From Myxococcales bacterium (GTDB taxonomy: Bacteria; Myxococcota; Polyangia; Fen-1088), in assembly GCA_003159055.1 (NCBI GenBank), contig PMLH01000577.1:1-6873 (forward strand): 6,873 bases of DNA, read 5' to 3'. This document shows, one piece after another, positions 1-5,537 of this stretch. The position numbers and the translations under genes were made by a program. Every line of letters begins with the position of its first letter. The stretch's first letter is position 1. Below the pieces are notes generated by a model, which did not search any database, was not told the DNA's origin, and saw only the letters and a list, made by a program, of their open reading frames with translations.

Positions 1-44
1 ACTTTTCAGACACGCTCTAAGGTTCCAAACCGTTCAGTGCTCTA
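1..44. other. Left flank, former downstream region of the LON-domain gene
   Basis: These bases lie outside the IS630 element. Before the insertion they directly followed the LON-domain gene stop (read on the minus strand). No gene or terminator can be recognised. The outermost 20 bases resemble an insertion-sequence end, but this cannot be tested within the window. Confidence 0.4.
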
Positions 45-75
45 GTGCCCTGGATCCGTGATTTCTTGTAGAAGT
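45..75 (+). repeat. Left terminal inverted repeat of the IS630 element
   Basis: The outermost bases GTGCCCTGGA match the reverse complement of the right end (GTGCACTGGA) at 9 of 10 positions. Over 31 bp I count 21 identities, with an inner conserved block ending in AAGT. The repeat lies just outside the transposase stop codon at 79-81. TA at 43-44 is the duplicated target dinucleotide. Confidence 0.88.
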
Positions 76-78
76 CGC

Positions 79-1170
79 TCATTCCGCGTGGACCCGTTGG
101 GTGCGCAGGCCGAAGCGCCGCACCTTGTCTAGGATCTCATCTGCGGTCTTGGTCCACTTGAACGGCTTGGCGTCCTCGTTGTGCGCGTCCACGTAGGCGA
201 TGATGGCGTCCCGGAGCTGGGGGATACTCGTGTGCGAGCCGCGCTTGAGCGCTTCTTCGGTCAGGAGACCGAAGAAGCGCTCAACCAGGTTCATCCAGGA
301 CGAATAGGTCGGCGTGAAGTGGAACTGGAATCTCGGATTGTGGAGAAGCCACCGCTTCACGATGGGCGACTTGTGCGCTGAGAGGTTGTCGAGGACGATG
401 TGGATGGAGAGGCCGGCTTCGACGCTCGCATCGACCTCGCGCAGGAACGCGACGAAATCCTGGCCTCGATGTTGGCCCTTGCACCCTGCGATGACCTTGC
501 CAGTTGCGACGTTGAGCGCGGCGAACAGGTCGAGCGTTCCGTGGCGGAGGTAGTTACCCGTCTGACGCTCGGGTTGACCGAAATCCATCGGCAGGACCGG
601 TTGCGCACGCTCAAGCGCCTGGATCTGCGACTTCTCGTCGAAACAAAACACGGCGGCGTGGTCGGGCGGACTCATGTAGAGACCCACGATGTCCCGCACC
701 TTTGCGATGAACTGCGGGTCTGGTGACATCTTGAACGAGTGAGTCAGGTGCGGCTTGAGCCCGAACGCTCGCCAAATCCGGCCCACGGTCGAGTGACTGA
801 TTCCCGCGTTCTTCGCCATCTTGCGGGTACTCCAGTGCGTGCGGCCCTTGGGCGCCGTCTCAAGCGTCTTGACGATCACTGCCTCGACAGCCTCATCGCT
901 CACCTTCCGCGGGGCTCCGACACGAGGCTCGTCGTACAGCGCATCGACCCGAAATTCGACGAAGCGACGGCGCCACATGCCTACGGTATTGCCCGACACC
1001 CGCAGCAGACGCGCCACCTCCACGTTGGACGACTTTTCGGCGCACGCGAGGACAATCCGCGCACGGAACGCAACGTGGCGGTCAATTCGAGCGCGCTTCG
1101 TCAGTCGAACAAGCTCTACCCGCTCGTCATCCGAGATCACGAGCGCTGCCTTCGGGCGTCCAGTCCTCAT
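79..1170 (-). CDS. IS630-family DDE transposase
   Basis: The 363-residue protein catalyses cut-and-paste movement of its own element into TA dinucleotides. The N-terminal part (about residues 10-90) carries a helix-turn-helix around NVEVARLLRVSGNTVGMWRR. A second one lies at about 112-140 (HWSTRKMAKNAGISHSTVGR), with the usual LKPH segment after it. The catalytic DDE core follows: D178 in CFDEKS, D261 in VLDNLSAHK and E297 in SWMNLVERFF, with 35 residues between the last two. The length is normal for the family and no frameshift or internal stop is present. The ATG at 1168-1170 gives the standard MRTGRPKAALV start; the Shine-Dalgarno sequence is poor (AGGGG very close to the ATG), as often seen in transposases. 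A perfect hairpin lies within the gene at 245-284. Confidence 0.95.
   Translation of the reverse strand: MRTGRPKAALVISDDERVELVRLTKRARIDRHVAFRARIVLACAEKSSNVEVARLLRVSGNTVGMWRRRFVEFRVDALYDEPRVGAPRKVSDEAVEAVIVKTLETAPKGRTHWSTRKMAKNAGISHSTVGRIWRAFGLKPHLTHSFKMSPDPQFIAKVRDIVGLYMSPPDHAAVFCFDEKSQIQALERAQPVLPMDFGQPERQTGNYLRHGTLDLFAALNVATGKVIAGCKGQHRGQDFVAFLREVDASVEAGLSIHIVLDNLSAHKSPIVKRWLLHNPRFQFHFTPTYSSWMNLVERFFGLLTEEALKRGSHTSIPQLRDAIIAYVDAHNEDAKPFKWTKTADEILDKVRRFGLRTQRVHAE
245..284. repeat. Perfect 17-bp inverted repeat inside the transposase gene
   Basis: The arm TTGAGCGCTTCTTCGGT (245-261) is followed by a 6-nt loop (262-267) and its exact reverse complement ACCGAAGAAGCGCTCAA (268-284). It overlaps the transposase codons for residues 296-309 and includes the codon of catalytic E297 (280-282). 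The arms are in codon register: E, R, F, F, G codons pair exactly with L, A, E, E, T codons around a Leu-Leu loop. No T-tract follows on either strand, so it does not look like an intrinsic terminator. Its role is unknown; it may simply be a consequence of the conserved ERFFG-x-x-TEEA peptide with matched wobble bases. Confidence 0.9.
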
Positions 1171-1195
1171 GCCCCTGGTAGATCATGCCCTGTTA

Positions 1196-1226
1196 ACTTA
1201 TGCAAGCTATTTGTGTTCCAGTGCAC
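1196..1226 (-). repeat. Right terminal inverted repeat of the IS630 element
   Basis: This is the partner of the repeat at 45-75, with 21 of 31 identities when reverse-complemented. It lies upstream of the transposase start and would normally hold the transposase-binding site and possibly the promoter. The TA at 1227-1228 is the second copy of the target dinucleotide. The terminal base C1226 (G on the minus strand) forms the last base of the TAG stop of the adjacent LON-domain gene. Confidence 0.88.
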
Positions 1227-1900
1227 TAGTTCGCGCGGCAGGGTTTGCCGACGCGATCGATGAGCGCGACCACCTCGTTCGACAATCGCTCAAGGCGTTC
1301 GAATACGTCGGTGGTTTCCAGCAAGCGCTGTCGGGCTTTCGCGTCGGCGATCAGCGATGAGGCAATCACGTTGGCGAGCGCGGCTGGTGTATCCTGGGCT
1401 GCGGCCACGTGCTTGAGCAACTCGCCTCCGTCGGGGATGGATTCAGCGAGGCCGGTCACCAGGGCACGAAGCGTGGTATCGGCCTCGTCGATGTCGCTCG
1501 CTTGGAGGGGCGAATCGTCGGGGATCTCGTGTGCCGCAACCAGTCGGTAGGGCTCGTCGCTCGCCAGCTCCGTGTCGAGACCGATGCGGGCACGGCCGCG
1601 CACCACGAGATTGAAGCGCCCGTCGGGCAGCTCCTGCGCGAGCACCAGCTCGCCTACCGACGCGACCGACGCCACCCGTGGCGCCGTGCCGTTTTCCAGG
1701 TTCTCTCTTTCGAGCTGCAAGCTGATCGCGACCAGGCGATTCGAGCCGAGGACGTCGTGCACCATCTTGCGGTAGCGCGCCTCGAAGATGTGCAGCGGAA
1801 TCATCGAATCGGGGAATAGAACCACGTCCTCGATAGGAAACAGCGGCAGGCGTCGCAACGCCCGCCCGAGCCCGCGCGGTGTCGCCCTACCCGAAGACAT
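1226..1900 (-). CDS. Stand-alone LON substrate-binding domain protein
   Basis: The 224-residue protein has the N-terminal domain of Lon protease (LON/PUA-like fold) without the AAA+ ATPase or peptidase parts. The signature is at residues 18-46 (LPLFPIEDVVLFPDSMIPLH, followed by IFEARYRKMV), with the strand-rich GRFNLVVRGRARI at 94-106 and a helical C-terminal half (about 136-216, with DAKARQRLLETTDVFERLERL). Such proteins are widespread and poorly characterised; a role in peptide or protein binding is assumed from Lon. No signal peptide is visible, so it should be cytoplasmic. The ATG at 1898-1900 has GGAG at 1910-1913, 9 nt upstream, and the gene overlaps the SDR end by 14 nt, so translation is probably coupled. 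Its TAG stop (1226-1228) is the IS630 target: the protein end (GKPCRAN) is unaltered because the IS end restores the stop. What used to lie downstream is now 1.2 kb away. Confidence 0.88.
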   Translation of the reverse strand: MSSGRATPRGLGRALRRLPLFPIEDVVLFPDSMIPLHIFEARYRKMVHDVLGSNRLVAISLQLERENLENGTAPRVASVASVGELVLAQELPDGRFNLVVRGRARIGLDTELASDEPYRLVAAHEIPDDSPLQASDIDEADTTLRALVTGLAESIPDGGELLKHVAAAQDTPAALANVIASSLIADAKARQRLLETTDVFERLERLSNEVVALIDRVGKPCRAN

Positions 1901-2591
1901 CGATGCATGCTCCGGTGAGGGCCGCCGGCGCGGCTGTAGCGAGAAACAGCGCCACGGCCGCGACTTCGTCCGTGGTCATCTTGGGTGTTGCCCCTGGCAT
2001 GCCTTGCCCGAGCATTTCCGTGTCGACGGATCCTGGGCAGATGGCGTTGACCACGATGCCGTCCCCGCGCAGCTCCTCGGCCAGCGCGCGCGTGAACCCG
2101 ACCACGCCATGTTTGGCTGCACAATAGGCCGAGAGCATCGGAGTTCCGGTGCGGCCGGCGATCGAGGAAACATTGATGATTCGTCCGCCGCCTCGTCGTG
2201 ACTTCATGGCTGGAAGAAAGGCGCGCGTCACCAGAAAAGTCCCCGTGAGATTGGATGCCAGCACGTCGTTCCAGGTATCCTCGGACAAGGAAACCACAGA
2301 CGCACGCGCGACGATGCCCGCGTTATTGACCAGCACATCGGCCGGCCCGAAAGCCGCCTCAACCTGGTCGCGAAATCGGTTCACTTGTTCGCCGACGCGA
2401 ACATCGCACGCGAGAAACCGGCAGGCCTTTCGCTGCTCTGGATTGAGGTCGTCAAGGAAGCTACCGCCCTCGGCGCGGCGGGCGCAGCCAGCCACGTGGG
2501 CGCCAGCCTTGGCAAATGAAACCGCGATGGCGCGGCCGATGCCCCGCGACCCCCCGGTTACCACAGCCACGCGTCCGGCAAGCTCCGCCAC
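1887..2591 (-). CDS. Short-chain dehydrogenase/reductase, FabG-like
   Basis: This is an NAD(P)-dependent classical SDR of 234 residues with the chosen GTG start. It shows TGGSRGIG at 12-19 (cofactor loop), CDV at 62-64, NNAG at 89-92, N114, and the catalytic set S143, Y156 and K160 (YCAAK), followed by the PG motif at 186-187. The protein ends at LTGACIDVFG, a few residues shorter than many FabG proteins. The substrate cannot be read from sequence. Some pterin reductases are SDRs and a FolE-like gene lies directly upstream, but known bacterial pteridine reductases usually have a TGxxxR-type loop that is not present here. Start choice: an ATG at 2625-2627 would overlap the upstream gene by 35 nt and has no well-placed ribosome site. 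GTG at 2589-2591 follows AAAGGAA by a normal distance, begins 1 nt after the upstream stop, and gives the typical N-terminus MAELAGRVAVVTGG. Confidence 0.88.
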   Translation of the reverse strand: MAELAGRVAVVTGGSRGIGRAIAVSFAKAGAHVAGCARRAEGGSFLDDLNPEQRKACRFLACDVRVGEQVNRFRDQVEAAFGPADVLVNNAGIVARASVVSLSEDTWNDVLASNLTGTFLVTRAFLPAMKSRRGGGRIINVSSIAGRTGTPMLSAYCAAKHGVVGFTRALAEELRGDGIVVNAICPGSVDTEMLGQGMPGATPKMTTDEVAAVALFLATAAPAALTGACIDVFG

Positions 2592-2592
2592 G

Positions 2593-3180
2593 CTACGTTC
2601 CTTTCCGATCGGCGTCTGCGGCGTCATCGTAGAGAAGCGCCTTCAAGTCCGGGCGATCGTTCATCTCGCCGACGAAGGCGGCGGTGACCACCTTGGATCG
2701 GTCGTGCCGTTCGCCGGGCAAGGCCAGGCACCACTGTTCCGCCTCCATCACGCAGCCGGCACCGCGTGCGCCCAGGCCGCGCCATGCCGTCTCGGCGATC
2801 AGGTGGGTGGCTCGCTCCTGCAGGGTCAAGCGCTTGGTCAAGCACTCGACCAGATCGGCAAGCCGACCGAAGCCAGCCAGTTTCCCCGCAGGCATGTAGG
2901 CGACGTGCGCAACCCCGCGGAAGGGCACCAGGTGGTGCGGGCACATGGAATGGAAGCGCAGCCCCGACACGACGACCACGTCGGGATTGCTTTCGCCGAG
3001 CACCGGCTCACCGAGGATCTTTGCGGGATCCATGTCATACCCAGCCAGGAATTCCTCGACCCACAGTTTGGCAACCCGCTCCGGCGTTTGTTGCAAATCC
3101 GGCTCGCTGGATGGATCGTGGCCGGTGGCCCGCAGCAGGGCAGAAACGGCGGCGGCGATGGCGTTACGATCGTGGTGCAA
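2593..3180 (-). CDS. folE: GTP cyclohydrolase I family protein, divergent
   Basis: The 195-residue protein belongs to the GTP cyclohydrolase I family (GTP to 7,8-dihydroneopterin triphosphate, first step of folate and tetrahydropterin synthesis; cytoplasmic multimer). The family order is clear: TPERVAKLW at 32-40, the zinc/catalytic motif SMCPHHLVPF at 78-87 (C80, H82, H83), AHVAYMPAGKLAGF at 91-104, LQER at 120-123 and C151 as the likely third zinc ligand. Several usual positions differ: the common GLSK-x-x-R segment is GFGRLADL (103-110), the His two residues before the last Cys is Gln149, and the usual Arg of the RG motif after it is Pro155. Reaction on GTP is therefore likely but not certain. 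The start is TTG (3178-3180), with a GAGAGGGG purine tract just upstream; an in-frame TAG lies 8 codons further up with no ATG or GTG between them, so TTG is well supported. First gene of the minus-strand cluster. Confidence 0.85.
   Translation of the reverse strand: MHHDRNAIAAAVSALLRATGHDPSSEPDLQQTPERVAKLWVEEFLAGYDMDPAKILGEPVLGESNPDVVVVSGLRFHSMCPHHLVPFRGVAHVAYMPAGKLAGFGRLADLVECLTKRLTLQERATHLIAETAWRGLGARGAGCVMEAEQWCLALPGERHDRSKVVTAAFVGEMNDRPDLKALLYDDAADADRKGT
2598..2604 (-). promoter_or_regulatory. Ribosome binding site that fixes the SDR start
   Basis: AAAGGAA on the minus strand ends 6 nt before the GTG at 2591 (AAGGA is 7 nt away). It lies within the last codons of the FolE-like gene, just before that gene's TAG stop (2593-2595). 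It favours the GTG start over the upstream ATG at 2627 and implies translational coupling. Confidence 0.7.
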
Positions 3181-3249
3181 GAAACCCCTCTCGGATCGAA
3201 TCTATACAACATGAACCCGCCCAGCGCGTGAGACAATTCGAAAGGCGCC
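3181..3249. promoter_or_regulatory. Divergent intergenic region between folE-like and Gfo/Idh/MocA genes
   Basis: These 69 bp separate two divergently transcribed genes and must hold the promoters for both, unless transcription starts inside coding sequence. On the minus strand a TATAGA hexamer lies about 20 nt before the TTG start, but I find no convincing -35 at normal spacing. No clear operator palindrome is visible. The plus-strand end contains the ribosome site for the next gene. Confidence 0.4.
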
Positions 3250-4254
3250 ATGCAGAGCAACTCAAAGAACAAGGTGCGTTGGGGGATCCTCGGCACCGGC
3301 AAGTTCGCCCTCGCGACCATGCTTCCTGCCATCCAAAGCGGCCAGAACGGAACCGTCGCGGCGATCGCTTCACGCTCGGTGGACAAGGCCCGCGCTGCGG
3401 CTGCGCGTTTTGGCATCGGTCGCGCCTATGGATCGTACGAAGAGCTTCTCGCCGACGGGGAGGTCGACGCGGTCTACAACCCGCTGCCGAACCATCTGCA
3501 TGTGCCGTGGTCGGTCCGCGCGATGCAAGCGGGCAAGCACGTGCTTTGCGAAAAGCCGATTGCGATCGACGCGGCAGAGGCGACGGCCTTGCTGGATGTC
3601 CGGGCTCGCACCGGTCGTTTGGTTGGGGAGGCGGCGATGGTGCGTACGCATCCACGCTGGCTCGGGGCGCGTGACTTGGTTCGCAGCGGGCGCATCGGCG
3701 AGCTGCGTGCCATGAGCGGCTTCTTTTCCTACTTCAACGATTCTCCGCAAAACGTGCGCAATCAGGCCGGGATCGGCGGCGGCGGTCTGCTCGACATCGG
3801 CTTCTACCCGGTGACCATGTCGCGCTTCATCTTCGAGGACGAGCCGGTGCGCGTGCTCGGACTGCTGGACACAGATGCACGCTTCGGCGTCGACCGCATG
3901 GCGTCCGCAATTCTGGAGTTTGCGCGCGGGCACGCCATCTTCACGTGTTCGACGCAATTGGTGCCGCACCAGTCGCTCGATATTTTGGGTACGCGCGGCC
4001 ACATCGGCATCGAGATACCGTGGAGCATGCCGGACGATCGCGAGAGTCGGTTGTTGCTCGACGACGGATCGCGAGTGCCCGAGGAGATACGCTTTGCCGC
4101 CTGCAACCAGTGGGGCTGGCACTGCGACTTGTTCAGCCAGGCGATCCTCGACGGCGGCGCCGCGCCGGTACCCATCGAAGATTCGATTGCGAACCTTCGG
4201 GTGATCGATGCCTTGTTCAGATCGGCCCAGTCGGGACGGTGGGAGAGGCCGTAG
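3250..4254 (+). CDS. Gfo/Idh/MocA family oxidoreductase
   Basis: This is a 334-residue NAD(P)-dependent oxidoreductase of the glucose-fructose oxidoreductase/inositol dehydrogenase/MocA family, which generally acts on sugars, inositols or related polyols. The N-terminal Rossmann fold begins with WGILGTGKFA (11-20, GxGxxA), then ASRSVDKA (40-47). NPLPNHLH (77-84) and CEKPIA (100-105, K102) are the family's conserved catalytic-side motifs. The C-terminal domain holds GGGLLDIGFYP (177-187), with D182 and Y186 in place. The length is normal and there is no signal peptide, so it is cytoplasmic. The ATG at 3250 is preceded by GAAAGG with 4 nt spacing. It is divergent from the folE cluster and 70 nt upstream of a lipoprotein gene on the same strand; co-transcription is possible but no functional link is evident. 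The substrate cannot be assigned. Confidence 0.92.
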   Translation: MQSNSKNKVRWGILGTGKFALATMLPAIQSGQNGTVAAIASRSVDKARAAAARFGIGRAYGSYEELLADGEVDAVYNPLPNHLHVPWSVRAMQAGKHVLCEKPIAIDAAEATALLDVRARTGRLVGEAAMVRTHPRWLGARDLVRSGRIGELRAMSGFFSYFNDSPQNVRNQAGIGGGGLLDIGFYPVTMSRFIFEDEPVRVLGLLDTDARFGVDRMASAILEFARGHAIFTCSTQLVPHQSLDILGTRGHIGIEIPWSMPDDRESRLLLDDGSRVPEEIRFAACNQWGWHCDLFSQAILDGGAAPVPIEDSIANLRVIDALFRSAQSGRWERP

Positions 4255-4312
4255 CGTTCACGGTGGGGGTAAGAGGTTCGGCCGCACCTTGACCAGGCGG
4301 AAATACCTGTAT

Positions 4313-4316
4313 AGGA
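4313..4316 (+). promoter_or_regulatory. Ribosome binding site that fixes the lipoprotein start
   Basis: AGGA followed by 8 nt and ATG at 4325. The frame is open upstream to an ATG at 4208 inside the Gfo/Idh/MocA gene, but that start would bury the signal peptide, so this site decides the start. Confidence 0.65.
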
Positions 4317-4324
4317 AAGACCCT

Positions 4325-5488
4325 ATGACGATGGGCCGGACAGGAACAGTTTCTCTGAGCGTATCGATGGTTCTCTTCGCCGCCTGTGGCAGCAACCAGG
4401 CCAGCAATAGCGGCACGGACAGCGGCGCCGGGGGGAGTGGAAGCGGCGATGCTCCTCCATCCTTGGGGGCGGTCGTGGGCTATGCCTACGTTGCAAATCA
4501 ATACGAGGGCAGCGTCTCTCAATACACGATCGCGGAGGGTGGGGCCCTCGTCCCCATGACTCCGCCCACGGTTGTGGCCGGGGATACGCCCGAATCCATC
4601 ACGGTGGATCCCTCGGGCAAATACGTCTACGTGGCCAACGCCAAGCCAAGCCCGGCAGGCAAGATCTCTGAGTACGTGATCGGCGCGACCGGGGCACTCG
4701 CTCCCATGGCAACGCCATCGACAACGGCCGGGAACTACCCAGTGTCCATCGTGGTTGATCCCTTGGGCAAGTATGCCTACGTGGCCAACGACCAGAGCGG
4801 TGACGTCTCCGAGTTTGCCCTCGGCGCGGATGGGGCGCTCGTCACCCTTGGCACGGTGAAGTCCGGGACAGGGTATCCCAACGCGCCTTCCTGTGTGGTC
4901 GTGGATCCATCGGGCAAGTACGTCTACGTGGCCAACGCCGACGGCAAGAGCGTCTCCCAATACACCATCGGTGTGGATGGGGCACTTTCACCCATGGATC
5001 CGTACTCGGTTGCAACCAACGGCAAGAACGGCAACGCGTCCCACATGACCATCCATCCTTCAGGGGCGTATCTCTATGCCGCAGGCTACTTCGACAACGT
5101 TGTCTTCCAGTACACCGTCGGCGCGACCGGGGCGCTTGCGCCCCTGGCCTCAGTCGCAACGGGCAGCTACCCCGGTGCCATCGCGATCCATCCCTCGGGC
5201 AAGTTCGCCTATGTGGTCAACGCCGATCCGGCAGCGGCCATATCACTGTACAGCGTGGGTGCGGATGGCGTCCTCACCCCCATGACTCCCGCCACGATGG
5301 CGGCAACCACGACCTTCGCCAATGTCACCATCGATTTCTCGGGCACGTACCTCTACGCGACCAGTGGCTACCCGGGCAGCTCGGTCTCTCAGTACGTCAT
5401 CGGCGCGACCGGTACCCTCACGCCCTTGACCCAGCCCACCGTCCCGTCGGGCAGCGGGCCCAACGCCATCGTCACTGTGAAGAAGTAG
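4325..5488 (+). CDS. Lipoprotein with seven-repeat lactonase/YVTN-type beta-propeller
   Basis: The 387-residue product is predicted to be exported and lipid-anchored. A short positive n-region (MTMGR) and hydrophobic stretch lead to the lipobox LFAAC, with C21 the anchored cysteine (Phe at -3 is slightly unusual). A flexible Gly/Ser/Asp/Ala linker spans about 22-48. Then come seven repeats of 45-50 residues whose YVYVAN-like cores start at residues 53, 100, 150, 199, 249, 294 and 342, each followed by VSQY and a GALxPM-like strand; DPSGKY precedes most. The final PNAIVTVKK could supply the closing outer strand of a seven-bladed propeller. It resembles the lactonase (6-phosphogluconolactonase-like, PF10282) and YVTN repeat families, but enzyme activity is doubtful for a lipoprotein; surface binding or a structural role is more likely. 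The ATG at 4325 has AGGA 8 nt upstream, and only this start begins with a signal peptide. Confidence 0.88.
   Translation: MTMGRTGTVSLSVSMVLFAACGSNQASNSGTDSGAGGSGSGDAPPSLGAVVGYAYVANQYEGSVSQYTIAEGGALVPMTPPTVVAGDTPESITVDPSGKYVYVANAKPSPAGKISEYVIGATGALAPMATPSTTAGNYPVSIVVDPLGKYAYVANDQSGDVSEFALGADGALVTLGTVKSGTGYPNAPSCVVVDPSGKYVYVANADGKSVSQYTIGVDGALSPMDPYSVATNGKNGNASHMTIHPSGAYLYAAGYFDNVVFQYTVGATGALAPLASVATGSYPGAIAIHPSGKFAYVVNADPAAAISLYSVGADGVLTPMTPATMAATTTFANVTIDFSGTYLYATSGYPGSSVSQYVIGATGTLTPLTQPTVPSGSGPNAIVTVKK
4481..5425 (+). repeat. Seven imperfect tandem repeats encoding propeller blades
   Basis: Core tyrosine-rich segments begin at 4481, 4622, 4772, 4919, 5069, 5204 and 5348, giving unit lengths of 141, 150, 147, 150, 135 and 144 nt, all multiples of three. 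Shared DNA words such as GGCGCGACCGG (three copies) and TACGTGGCCAACGC remain between units, so the array has grown by duplication and kept notable nucleotide similarity. It is the DNA-level view of the protein repeats. Confidence 0.8.
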
Positions 5489-5537
5489 GATCCGGCTTCA
5501 CTGTGTCGAGTGTCTTCTGCGTGGCCGGGCGGAGCGA

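Larger units (their letters stand above)
45..1226 (-). mobile_element. IS630-family insertion sequence, complete
   Basis: This is a 1182-bp element bounded by imperfect terminal inverted repeats (45-75 and 1196-1226) and flanked on both sides by TA (43-44 and 1227-1228), the target duplication typical of IS630/Tc1-mariner elements. It contains one uninterrupted transposase gene, which fills nearly the whole element. With one copy of the TA removed, the flanks join as CTAG (C42, TA, G1229). CTAG is the preferred target reported for IS630 itself. Full length, matched ends and an open reading frame without frameshift suggest a fairly recent insertion; whether it is active cannot be judged here. 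The insertion point coincides with the stop codon of the neighbouring LON-domain gene. Confidence 0.93.

Noticed and set aside
739..1360. Plus-strand open frames opposite the transposase and spanning the IS border
   Set aside because: Composition is typical of antisense frames, no recognisable domain is present, and they cross the right IS end.
2592..2627. ATG at 2627 as the SDR start
   Set aside because: It overlaps the FolE-like gene by 35 nt, has no ribosome site at a normal distance, and adds 12 residues not typical of SDRs; the GTG at 2591 fits better.
2149..3231. Long plus-strand open frame (360 codons) opposite the SDR and FolE-like genes
   Set aside because: The translation is Arg/Pro/Ser/Ala rich with no family motif, while the minus-strand frames give clear SDR and FolE signatures. 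It is the usual antisense shadow in high-G+C DNA.
4289..4315. TTGACC ... TATAGG as a promoter for the lipoprotein
   Set aside because: The spacer is only 15 nt and the -10 would overlap the ribosome binding site, leaving almost no leader; more likely chance.
4208..4324. Upstream extension of the lipoprotein to an ATG inside the Gfo/Idh/MocA gene
   Set aside because: The extension would overlap the previous gene and place the signal peptide internally; the ATG at 4325 has a ribosome site and a proper lipoprotein signal.
5492..5527. CCGGC/GCCGG inverted repeat with an inner CACT/AGTG between the convergent lipoprotein and cupin genes
   Set aside because: The stems are only 5 and 4 bp with a long loop and no T-tract, so it is too weak to call a terminator.
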